The notes under the pieces: generated by a model
The model's database searches: none
What the model was told of the DNA's origin: nothing
Seen by the model: only the letters and a program-made list of their open reading frames with translations
Shown: piece by piece, positions 51,401 to 60,702 of the stretch
Layout of the letters: each line of letters begins with the position of its first letter
How positions within the stretch are numbered: position 1 is the first letter of the stretch
Made by a program: the position numbers and the translations under genes
Assembly: GCA_019614645.1 (NCBI GenBank)
Contig: JABWDB010000004.1
Span: 11,718,001 to 11,782,000, forward strand
Length of the DNA: 64,000 bases
Direction of reading: 5' to 3'
From: Stratiolaelaps scimitus
Taxonomy: Eukaryota; Arthropoda; Arachnida; Mesostigmata; Laelapidae

Positions 51401-54400
51401 AGTGTTGGCTGTCAGGCGTATTTCCGCACTGCATACAGCAAAAAAAATATCTGTGTACGGCCGTCAATATCGTCGCAGATCGCCGAACTCGCGGTGGGTG
51501 AAGCAGCGGCATCGCTGCCCGGGCGCCGAAAGCTGCCGAAAATCGCGTCAATCCGCGAGGCAACAAGCGAAACAGCCAAGCGTCATCGTCGTGTGACGCT
51601 CGCTGCAACCGCCGCCACATCTTTGGCAGCTGACAAAGCGGCCGCGGTCGTCGTCCAGAAAAAGCTCGCAACACAGATCCGATAGATACTGCGTGGTCTC
51701 GCGGGTAGTGCACAGCAGATACGTCTCGTCTCGGACGCCGCGTCTCTCTTCCTCGCCGCCCAGGGAGGAACTCGCGCACAGCAATGAAATGCGAGCGCGG
51801 CGCCGGTAATAATAATAATAACAACAACAGCAAGCGTGGTCACAATAATAATAATAATAACAAGTACAGAAGAAACAGCAAAGATACACGACAACGACAA
51901 CAACCAGCAACAACAATAACAACGAAAAGGACAACAACATACTCATGACGATAATGATCAATCGATGTCCAGGCCAGACAACACGATAACGCAGCCGCCC
52001 GATTTGCAATTTGGCCACGGTGAAGCCAGCCCTCCGCTGGCATGGGAGGGCTATGGGCCGAGTTGATTTGGGGGGACAGCCGAATAAACAGGGGCACAGT
52101 GACGGGACGTGGCGGGGTGTGCTCTAATCATCGTCATCATCATCAGCGTCATCAGTAATAATAATAATAACAAGATAGAAGAGATACTTTTGGCAAAACG
52201 GACACTGAGCACATCATGCTCTGTATACGTGTTTGCTTGGCAGCCAGCAGCTGGGCATCGGCTGGTTCCCCAGGACCGGGCTAGACGGGCGCGAATCATG
52301 ATGGCGACTTTCCGGCTATAAGACGAGCACCTGCATACGCTGGAGGCGTCGACGGTGGTGGGCCAGTTTCATCAGCCGCGAAATGTGCGCGAATTTGTTT
52401 TCTGTACGCGAATTTCGGTTTTCGCTGCGGTGTCGGCGGCGGCGGCGACCGCGGCCGCGACGGCAACATCAGCAGCAAGAGCGGCACCGGGCGGTTTTGC
52501 CTGGCACGCCATACCATGAAACTGAACACAACACGACGCTGTGTATACACACTGACAAACACATACTACGTCCGTCGTCGCGTACGTTCCCGTGAAGACC
52601 TCGACGACACCACCCTGAAAAGATCTTGATCGAACAGCCGCTGGAGCAATCAAGCCGAGAAAAGGAAGCGAATACTGAAGTAACAGTGAAGCAAGCACTT
52701 GCTTGGTTCGCTTGTTTCGTTTCTGCGCATGTTGCCCGTCGATAATCGTTAAATGGAAACAACAGCAGTAGCAGCAGCAGCAGCAGCGGTGGTGGTGGTG
52801 GGGGACGTATAGCGCTATTTTGGATGGTGGTGCTCATAGGCAGCCTCTCGCCACGCACTCATGAAGACCGACAACTGAAGACTATCGAATGCCGAAGTCT
52901 TCGCCTTGCACCCAAGCCGAAGCGTGTTATCTTCAATGAAGTGCTGTGGCCATCAAATTCGACACTGTAAAGCCGATTGCATATGGCAGCATCTGTAGAT
53001 CTGTGTACCAGTATCAGCACGACACCCCCGCTCCCCCCCCGTGTCCACGTACACACCGGCAGGGGTACGCAAACAAACAGAATAACCGAAGCCCCATTGA
53101 CAAACGCACACAAACGCACATGGGGGATGGCTGACGCCGAACAGAACAACTTTAGTCGGCTTGCGCCAAAGTTGCTGCCGGCTACAATTTCGGTGTGCGC
53201 TCTACAATCTATAAACTATAGCTCGATAGATATCGCAGCGATTAAACGCGCATGCCAGCAACAAACATGAAAGAAAAATAACAGAATGGAGCGTCCAAGT
53301 GTTCGCATGGCATTCAACGACGGGAACAATTATATTCGACTGTGATTGAATTATGCTTCTCGCAGGGGCGACACGGACAAATAGGGATTTGTCGGTAAAG
53401 GACACATAAGCGGAAGGCTTACCTGCCTCGTTGGGCATAGATATAGTGGTCATTTTTTATGATTATCTTAGACCTTGGGGGGATGCTATTACCTGTGTAG
53501 ATAAATTACCACTTCGGCTAATAAAACAGTGTAATTTAGATACATTTGATAGAATGTATCAGTACGCATTTATTACCAATCACATATCGATGCTTTGCAA
53601 AGTGGATTTCATACTGAAATTAAGAGGAGCCTATGCCTCTCGAATGGAGGTTCGGAGGTATGCTTTTCGCGAAATATTCGATGGACTAGAAATCCGTCCA
53701 TTTGATCTATATGAAGATCAAATCATTCAATGTAAAAATGATCAGCTAACCAAAGGTTCGATGGATAACCGTGGACAATTTGTCAATAAATGAAGCACTA
53801 CTTAAGTCGGTTTGCCGGTACATCGAATCCAACTGATCTCTACACCGTCAGTATCAATGAAATCTCTACTATAGACAAATCGGTAAATCACCAGATACGA
53901 GGACGACATATTGCTCTGCCAACAACGATGTGAACGCATCTGTCAAATAATTAGGAGGAGAAAAACATGATTTGAGAAGTGAGAACACCTAATCTTCATT
54001 GTTCCTCATATTACCGTGCATGTGGAGATACTCGAGTCCGAGATATAGTTGAGCAGCGACCATTCGCACCTGTTCCAGAACCAGCACTCTGGATGCTTTC
54101 GTTAATTTGTTCAGGTCGGATCCCTTGACAAACTCCATAAGAGCGATGTGAGCTGTCCGTGTCTCAAACGCGGCATAGTAGGAGACGACAAATTTACAAC
54201 GAGAGACACACGCCACCAGCTGCCAGTTCATGCAAACAAAACGAAACAAAAGCGAATACCCAAATCGTGTATGTGTGTGTGTGTGTTAAATCAAACAATA
54301 GTTTCCCGGTAACAACGCACCGAGAGTCAATTTAAAATACAATGACGTAATTCAATTTGATTTTCTACGGTTTATTTGAAGTCTCGGGTGTTCAATAACC

Positions 54401-57400
54401 CGGTAGGACCCTAAGACTTCCTCGGCATATGTAATCGAAGTGCTCTGGAGAAAGAGCGGAATGACTGATCAAGTAACACTGAGTGCTCTCGTCAGACTGA
54501 GAAATGCCTATGGATAGCCTACAACTTCGTCTCTAGCCACAACCGCTCGATGGCCTGCCACGTTGGCGTATATCGTTACGTCTGACGTCGAGACAAATGG
54601 GCCTCGTAAGCGACTCACGACGAAGCTAAAAGTTCACAAAATAAGCGTAGATATCAGGACGACCCAATAACAGCTCTTCCCACATAAGAACATCTCCTAC
54701 CTTATCTGAGCAAGCATGTCTGGCCAGCTGAAAGTGCTGCAGAGGGACAACCTTGATACAGAGTTCAAGATTCGTAGGTATATGACGTCCTCGGTACGCA
54801 CAACCGAATCCGCCCTGACCAAGCAGCTGATCTCCGCGAAGAGTCCGCATCGCTGGAACGAAACTTTTGACGTCCCATGACTTGTATACGAACTACACAA
54901 TGGAAAAAGATGCACAACGTATTGTTGAGAGTGGAGTATTGGCATTACCACTGGGTGAAAAGCTACGAAAATATTGCCAATTATGGCAAATAAACAAATA
55001 GATAATTGGCAAGTGTTTTGCTCAGCCGTAGACGCGGCGGCTTCGGCTGATCAGTTTGTGTGAAGGCGAATGAAAGCGCAGTTAAATGGCATTATTTTAC
55101 TATCAATAGCAAGCCGTACGTGAATTGAATTGAAAAGATATGAATGATGCTCGACAGAGCAGGCCTGTATACTTAAAAAAACAGTGACAAATAATATTGC
55201 CAAATACAGGCGTACCGAGAAACTCAAATCAATAAATATATATATATATATATATCGCTTTAAACCTGTTTCCAGCTGAATCGGATTTAGGGATTTTGCG
55301 ACTGAGCATTGGAGACGCGATCGCACAAACGTAACATTGTTTCATATTTGTGCATATCCTATCTATCTATATAATTTGTATTGAGCGTTCGGTTTTCGTC
55401 AGCGATGGTATGATAATAAACCAGAATGGCAATCTCCAATATGGCAAAGTGTTCTTTATCATCTTTCTTTATCTGAAGATTCTTGTCAGGTACGAGTAAG
55501 GAAGAGAATAAGCAAAGGTGGCCCCGACAGGTCCTCATAGTAATACATAAAAGGTTAAGAGCTGAGGCCTGTCAGATAGGGGAACAGCTGAGGGTCAGCT
55601 CGAAAAAAAAAAATATGGCAAAGTGTGCTTCCAGCTGCAGACGGGATGTTGTTTCTGCAGGAAATGATTTGGCTTATGCCGAAACAAATTCGATCAAGTG
55701 CAGCATGAACAAACGAATAGCAAATTCTAACGCGAATTAGGCGGAGCACCGCTTGCTACACTGTGACCTGTGGCTCAGGGACGAATGAACGCTTACGGGG
55801 GCCTATACGTTTTGGTGGTGCAAGCCGATATCAAACAAAGATGCATCCAATCGTTCACCTTACTAGCGACCTCCTCCATACGGTCAGCGAGTTCCCTCCA
55901 GTTCACCGGATTCTGCCGGTTCATTTCGAGGATTTCGGCCACATCGGACAGTGCCGTCACGAACCGGTGCAGCTGGCCAGCTAGCCACGCGCCGACAGCA
56001 GGACACGACTGCAGTATCCGGAGATGCATCGTGATGAGGTTCTCCGTAACCGAGTCAACCAAATCAATGTGGATCTGAACAATGACGGGGGGGGGCAATG
56101 ACGAAATGCAATCGAACCAAATGAATGAGATGGTTTTAACGTCGCAGACGAGCGATTCTAAGAATAGGCAAACCACTATGTCGCTCCTATGATTAATCTC
56201 TGTGGATGGATGTGTGTGTGTATGTACATGTGTCTGTCTGAGTACTGTTAATTTTTGTTGTTCCATTTGGTATCACAGCAGTACATAGGCGGTGCGGTAA
56301 TTAACGTTCTACTGAATCTTCACTCGCCAGCTGTTGTTACTGTTAGCGAGCAACAAATGGTAGACGACAACGCGATGCAGAAATGGATACATTGCACCTG
56401 ATCAGTGAAATTTCACATAGTCGCTTTAAGATGCTTGCAACAATATCAGCATTTCGACAGATGTGAGATGAACATATCCAGTGTATCATTGAATATGTTC
56501 AGCCTCACTGGAGCAACAAAAACAACAACTGTTGCTGCTGTTGTTCCTACGAGCATTGCATGCATTACAACCTATACAAGCCAGTGGCACTACTGATTCT
56601 AAAAGATGAATAGAATTTTTTTGTCAAACTTGAAGCATGAGACATTTCGCAAAACGAGTCGCTTGATGAGAAGTTCACTGGAGTGAAGTAATTGCTCTCG
56701 GGCAAAGTACTGCAGTGGCGGCAGCTGGATCTCGCTAAGGTCGCTCAGGTCGATTCGAAGCTGCCGCAGCAGCGTCGCCGCCTGGCGGAAAGCGATGCTC
56801 CGCATCGTTTGCGACTGCTCCTGGCGTTCGACCGAGGGAGGAACGCGCGAAGCCTGTTGTAATTAGCAAAGAACAAGGGAAAAGTAGTATTATTGAGACT
56901 GCTAATTATATTTAAGGCAAGGGCTCTCCCTACGTGTGCACAGACGTCTACATTGCTTAATATTCCTGTTGATATCATGATAACCCGTCGGCCATATTCA
57001 AGATCTAGGTTAGGGTTTTCGCCGGCCTCTGCCTTGGACGTGTGAAGGCGTTCGTCAGATTCATTTTCTGATTAGGACAGTAGTGACAGTCTCATGATGA
57101 TTGTGTAAGCCCGGAACTCGGTTGTATGATATGGAACATCGCGCAACGAGTGTCTCCAAGTTGATTTTCCAAATCAGCCACGTCTCAACCATTTCGTGCA
57201 CTTTTTAACGGCATGGTACATCTCAGATGTACTGGCAACTAGGGACTCCCACGAGCCACCAAAAATATAAATTACCGACCATACAGGTTAAATTTCCATA
57301 CAAAATGTCATGAAGGTGGCACTAGTGTCTTGCGGGCAACTCGAGGGGTGGTTCATTTTGTTTTCAAAAAATAATTTTTTCGTCCGTAGTCAAAATGCAA

Positions 57401-59584
57401 TTGAATCAAACAAAATACGATTTTACATAAAACATCGACACAAACGTCTATCAGCTTTCGTTTGATAAATAACGACACTTGACTTGGTACGCCTGACACA
57501 GGCACGAGCAGTAAAAACAACTCAGAATGGACCGCTACGGACTTATGCATCCCACCCAATATGAACACTCATACCAGGCACACTTATTGTTCTAGCGTGA
57601 TTTTCCGCACGAGCCCAATTCGTAATTTACTAAACTTCGGAACCGAGATAGTTCACACCGCGTGGTTCTGTTGGACGACATTATCTTCCAAAGCTGCGAT
57701 ACATTGAAGGCGGCCACCGCTTCGATCATCAGTGATAAATAAATGGTGGAAAGTTCACGTTCCAGTCGAGTTTATTATCGGGACTGGAATATCAACGACA
57801 CGAAATGTATACTCTCGAAGATGGACACTCAGAGCCACCTTCGTGGCTCTGAGTACCGAGAAATTTTGCAAGATCAGACACTGGAGAATGTTAGCCATCG
57901 TATCACAAACATGCTTAGGCAGGAAGCATTGTTTCCGTTGATAAATTGCGCTCTATAGTAGCAATTGCAAATTAACAAGCACGTCTCGAACGAATAGTTG
58001 GGACAGTTGCACAGCAGGGAGTCTTTATCGCATGATAACCGTGAAAATATCTGGTCCACTGTTTTTTTTCTCCTCTACCAAACATTCGAATATGCACACC
58101 CTAATCAATCGTATGTAAGATATGAGGGAAACGCTAAACTTACAGAAAAATGCTATGAAAGGGCCGTTGCGCACTTCGTTCTCTGAGAAAAACAAGGCTT
58201 TTTCAAGGACATCACGGCAAACGATCGTGAACGGCTCGTGCCGAATATGCTGTTGTGTAAGTATCATTGATGCATTAACTCAGGCACTTGTTGAGTTCGG
58301 CATTGACTTACCGGCTTGTGTTCAAGCTGCCGACAAATCGCGAGTGGTTCTCTCACAGCCACACTGGACATTCGTAACCTTCGAGATGGTCAGGGGAGTC
58401 GCTATTCCTTCGGCTTGTGACGACCACCTCCCGATCAGGCTGTTCCGAATTGTCCAAAATACCGAGGTATACGAAGAATGGACGAAGTTTCAACGTTTAC
58501 TAATTATTGTATGTTTGAATAAATTTCTGCGGTTTCAACATTAATTCTATTCCATCAATGCGATAGCTGTTGTTGAGATTTCATTGGACTCCCATAGGCG
58601 TTTTGTGTGCACTTTGGGAGGGTCGAATTATTTGATTCTTGAGAAACGTCAACTAGCACCTTCGTATTAGTCGGGCGCCATAATTAGCTGGTTGCATTAA
58701 TCTCTCATCGTAAGTCGACTGGTTTTAATCCTCTCCTATTAATCTTTCTATTTTCACCTGCAGCAGCCGGTCGGAGTAGAGGTTTTCATTAATAGATAAC
58801 GGTAGGGAGCCCTCAAAGTAGCCAATTTCGACAACCTACCAAGCACTATGTGGGCATATTAAGTTCACTAAGCGTGTAACTAAAAGAGTGTGACTAACTT
58901 GCCCTCTAATCCTAATTAGTTCAGCAGTCAAGACTTTGCCGTGAAGTAGAGGTAGCCAAAGGGGAATCGAGGAAGATTCGGTAAACTAAAGAAGACAACT
59001 CCAATTGTGGGTTTCTTTGACGCACAAAAATCATTATGCTGCGTATTTCTTTGATTTCTTCATGACGGTGGAATCCTCTGAGAATATTGTACTGGTTCGC
59101 TTCCGGGGGCAGGGCCTCTATAATGGGCAGTATGTTCTTGATTTTCGCCGTTTTCAGCAGCTGTCGGATATTATGTGAGAGGTAGTGGGCTCGAACTACA
59201 GCGTGCTGTCCGTTGTCCCTCTAAATATAATTGTCCTAACGCATAGATTATATTTTTAGTTTGTGGTATGATTCTCTATGTTGTGCACCATTGCGCACTC
59301 TTTGTTATTTATTTAATAAATATGATGGCAGCAGGAGATTCTCCAAAATCGACCAATGAATATATAGGCACTAGGAAAAATCTACGAATATAAAGAAAAA
59401 CAAATATCGATATCGGCCGATTCGACGATTTGAACAGCAATAGGCTTCTCAACACCGAGAACAGATCAGAGGTGGGCTTGTAATACCTTCGGGATCGACT
59501 GGACAGCTTTGTCTCAGTGGTCGGAAGTATCGAAGTCGAACCCAGGGCGTTGTTGGTTCTTCCAATAGTCGCCCTTCCCGTCAT
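48021..59584 (-). CDS. Atypical AGC-like Ser/Thr protein kinase, about 13 exons, about 700 aa
   Basis: Exons in transcription order: 59487-59584, 58312-58363, 58144-58249, 57813-57880, about 56679-56853, 55859-56074, 54701-54892, 54015-54219, 50163-50248, 49650-49812, 49047-49271, 48603-48749, 48021-48427. Splice phases agree at every junction except the donor of the fifth exon, which I could not settle. The first ~240 residues look helical and match no family I know. The kinase domain follows: glycine loop LLGQGGFG, VAIK-type lysine in LCIKVV, alpha-C aligned as CSDK, catalytic loop HRDVKSANVL, DFD in place of DFG, YRAPEA, DWWALG and KDPAKRLGS. The AGC-like tail FFAGLDFDGL comes next. The expected role is cytosolic ATP-dependent Ser/Thr phosphorylation; substrate unknown. 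Lys and both catalytic Asp residues are present, so it may be active despite the substitutions. The kinase call is firm; the start and the end after 48100 are less so. Confidence 0.85.
48603..48749 (-). CDS. Kinase gene, exon 12: AGC C-terminal tail
   Basis: The acceptor is tgcttgcag and the donor GTGAGC. With the previous exon it reads HAFFAGLDFDGLSKAD, the usual start of the AGC tail after the catalytic domain. The rest is polar (KQKQPNQQKK) and ends FVVTL. Confidence 0.85.
49047..49271 (-). CDS. Kinase gene, exon 11: C-lobe
   Basis: The frame reads CVVFKITTGRLPFHGDDAEL, then CQEFINALMIKDPAKRLGS, then EIRQHAFFA. The KDPxKRLGS block with FF following is typical of AGC kinases. One base comes in from the previous exon and one goes out to the next, making Gly at both junctions. 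Confidence 0.9.
49650..49812 (-). CDS. Kinase gene, exon 10: activation loop and P+1 region
   Basis: The acceptor is atggacag and the donor GTTAGT. The frame begins VCLSHYVRDRALECFF, passes through AGTLAYRAPEAIQKQ and ends GYGRALDWWAL plus one base. The span between DFD and APE includes a basic stretch (TAREFRDREK). The APE and DWWALG motifs are canonical. Confidence 0.9.
49893..49936. repeat. Perfect 18-bp inverted repeat with 8-base loop
   Basis: Arms acgttcctctaagttaac (49893-49910) and gttaacttagaggaacgt (49919-49936) are exact reverse complements, extended by wobble pairs. It lies in a kinase intron 81 bases from the exon 10 acceptor, so in the pre-mRNA it forms a hairpin close to the 3' splice site. 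Confidence 0.7.
49970..50050 (-). repeat. Decayed partial copy of kinase exon 9
   Basis: Plus-strand 49970-50050 shares ctgtagtaaaga at one end and atgtatc plus aatcaatttcacca at the other with 50125-50194. The latter covers the donor and the 3' part of exon 9 (VKLIDFDTSK). Spacing inside differs by 11 bases and the copy has stops in the exon frame, so it is not coding. It is a local tandem duplication that has diverged. Confidence 0.5.
50163..50248 (-). CDS. Kinase gene, exon 9: catalytic loop and DFD motif
   Basis: The exon is 86 bases, with acceptor tatttcag and donor AAG|GTTTGT. It reads FVHRDVKSANVLV then GLVKLIDFDTSK. The catalytic Asp and the metal-binding Asn of HRDxKxxN are present, and so is the metal-binding Asp of the DFG position. 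The DFG glycine is Asp. A decayed partial copy lies just downstream at 49970-50050. Confidence 0.9.
51200..53150. other. GC-rich low-complexity block inside a kinase intron
   Basis: About 2 kb with many CpG, Gln/Ala-type triplet runs (CAG near 52775, CGG near 52435) and AAT/ACA runs (51808-51910). Frames are open on both strands but none has convincing splice sites. It fills the middle of the largest kinase intron (50249-54014). It may hold the promoter or first exon of a nested transcript, or be repeat-driven composition only. Confidence 0.4.
53410..53793 (+). other. AT-rich orphan open frame inside a kinase intron
   Basis: The frame is open for 127 codons from a TAA at 53407; the first ATG is at 53554, which leaves 79 residues. 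It reads FYDYLRPWGDAITCVDKLPL, then FDRMYQYAFITNHISMLCKV, then EIFDGLEIRPFDLYEDQI. Codons are A/T-ending, unlike the kinase exons around it. It lies on the opposite strand to the kinase. It could be a nested gene, a transposon or other inserted relic, or chance. I recognise no family. Confidence 0.3.
54015..54219 (-). CDS. Kinase gene, exon 8: alpha-C end, hinge, alpha-E
   Basis: The frame starts LVACVSRCKFVVSYYAAF, the usual start of beta-4, followed by the hinge IALMEFVKGSDLNKL. It ends in alpha-E (LYLGLEYLHMHG). The donor GTAATA leaves one base, and the acceptor at 50248 completes Gly, giving HMHG-FVHRD without a gap. Confidence 0.85.
54701..54892 (-). CDS. Kinase gene, exon 7: N-lobe with glycine-rich loop
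   Basis: The acceptor is ttccattgtgtag and the donor AAG|GTAGGA; 64 codons, phase 0 at both ends. It holds the nucleotide-binding loop (QLLGQGGFGCAYRG) and the invariant lysine (ELCIKVVPLQ), and ends HACSDK. Joined to the next exon, CSDKLVACV aligns with the alpha-C helix, and Asp takes the usual Glu position. The ATG at 54850 is internal to this model. Confidence 0.85.
55859..56074 (-). CDS. Kinase gene, exon 6 (helical domain)
   Basis: This is a clean 72-codon exon: acceptor gttcag after a C-rich tract, donor AAG|GTGAAC, phase 0 at both ends. It reads IHIDLVDSVTENLITMHLRI at the start and NWRELADRMEEVASK at the end. Several amphipathic helices are likely, possibly a four-helix-type bundle just before the catalytic domain. 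I recognise no family. Confidence 0.7.
56679..56853 (-). CDS. Kinase gene, exon 5 (donor unresolved)
   Basis: The acceptor is acaacag. The phase 0 frame starts ASRVPPSVERQEQ, then MRSIAFRQAATLLRQLRI and LSEIQLPPLQYFAREQLL, with a heptad-like leucine pattern. The frame stays open to 56599. The best-looking donor (GTGAAC, 56673-56678) leaves one extra base, whereas the next acceptor needs phase 0. So either a short exon is missed or a weaker donor is used. Confidence 0.5.
57813..57880 (-). CDS. Kinase gene, exon 4
   Basis: The acceptor is ctccag and the donor GTATAC. Two bases finish a Leu codon, then 22 codons begin SDLAKFLG, so the junction reads GPFIAFF-L-SDLAKFLG. The exon contains a perfect 12-bp inverted repeat (57827-57854). 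It ends in phase 0, as the next exon needs. Confidence 0.5.
58144..58249 (-). CDS. Kinase gene, exon 3 (helical N-terminal region)
   Basis: The acceptor is acaacag and the donor is GTAAGT. The frame reads HIRHEPFTIVCRDVLEKALF and then FSENEVRNGPFIAFF, 35 codons plus one base. The amphipathic pattern suggests helices. The opposite strand has a longer frame here (58122-58544), but it has no splice support and runs across this exon. Confidence 0.6.
58312..58363 (-). CDS. Kinase gene, exon 2
   Basis: This is a 52-base exon between an AG acceptor (gtccag) and a consensus GTAAGT donor. It takes one base to finish the previous codon, then reads VAVREPLAICRQLEHKP in phase 0. It continues without a break into the next exon (HIRHEPF). 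Confidence 0.6.
59487..59584 (-). CDS. Kinase gene, probable first coding exon
   Basis: The ATG at 59584 has A at -3 and opens a 32-codon frame starting MTGRATIGRT. The exon ends at a GTATTA donor with two bases left over, which is the phase needed by the acceptor at 58363. The segment is Ser/Thr-rich and probably disordered. Any exon further upstream would make this call wrong. Confidence 0.5.
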
Positions 59585-60540
59585 GTTTAGAATTCAACTT
59601 TAGATAATTACCGGACCCTAGAGAGGGGATGGCCTACTTGTACTCTCCTCGACCTAGAAATAGGGTGCTATTTCTTAACCTGCAATTTCCTACATATAGA
59701 AAAAAGTGGCGAAGAGAGTTCACGAAACAGGGGTAGGATTACATATGACGAAAATATATAGACGGAATACAGATCCAAGGTATTACTTCGCGCAGAGGAT
59801 ATGGTTATGTTAACTGTTTGTTGAGAGACGTATTTCAACGAGCACGAAAGTAATGTTATCCTCATGGGACACTGCCACACGGGAGAGCAAGCCCGAAGTA
59901 CAAGACAAACATTAGCGGAAGTCATATCTGGGCGGTTGCGATTGTGATAGAAGACAATCTGATTAAAACATGAAACGGAAATATGAAGAGAGTACTGTGG
60001 TCTTGTGATAAGCTCGTAGCAACGAGAGAGAAATGTGGAAAAGTGTGTGCAGCACAAGCACTAATGCAATTGTCATCCTGAATGCAAATGTAATTAGCAA
60101 TTCACGATACAGAGGGCAGTGATCCAACAACCAATAAATACAACGTATTGTATAATGAGACACAGGGGTCCAAGATCCACATGGAAAGTGAGTATCCACT
60201 GGCACGGATTCGAGGCCGTTAAGCGAAAGCTAAATTACATACGAAGCTAGACTTAACATTTTTGCGGGAATTGATAACCGGGCAGCGAACATGCTCAAGG
60301 ATGGCACACGCCACCAATATGCCGGCATTATCCAAGTAGGCAAGTTCGGGTAGGATGCGCCTTCGATACAAACGAGATTACGAGAAAGTATATATATATA
60401 TATAAGCAGTCACCAGAAGAAAGTCAATATGATCTTCGACCGCACATTGACAGTCAAGTTCGGTAGAAGCGAATCTAATAACAAAAAAAAATTGTCTCCC
60501 TATATAATAACAACTCCGCAGCGTATTCTATGCTAGATCA

Positions 60541-60546
60541 TTTATT
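60541..60546 (-). terminator. Polyadenylation signal of the 157-aa membrane protein gene
   Basis: AATAAA on the minus strand about 160 bases beyond the TGA stop at 60703. Confidence 0.4.
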
Positions 60547-60702
60547 ATTAGCGCTAGTATAAAAATGTATAACGACACACATTTGCTGCAAGGCGTCTTC
60601 TGTCACCCTCAATTCGATGGAACGACTGGACGAAACGGCTCACCCTAATCCCTGCCTTGTGATTAATTGAAATCTCGACTATGACAACCGGAGTAGCCCG
60701 AT

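Noticed and set aside
51393..52018. Long minus-strand frames with poly-Leu/Tyr/Val runs
   Set aside because: The runs come from AAT, ACA and CAG microsatellites read on the other strand; no exon boundaries.
58122..58544. 140-codon plus-strand frame with ATG
   Set aside because: It is antisense to kinase exons 2 and 3, which have consensus splice sites and consistent phases.
59668..60057. 129-codon minus-strand frame between the kinase and the 157-aa gene
   Set aside because: No ATG at its start, no splice sites, and an irregular hydrophobic/cysteine composition typical of chance frames.
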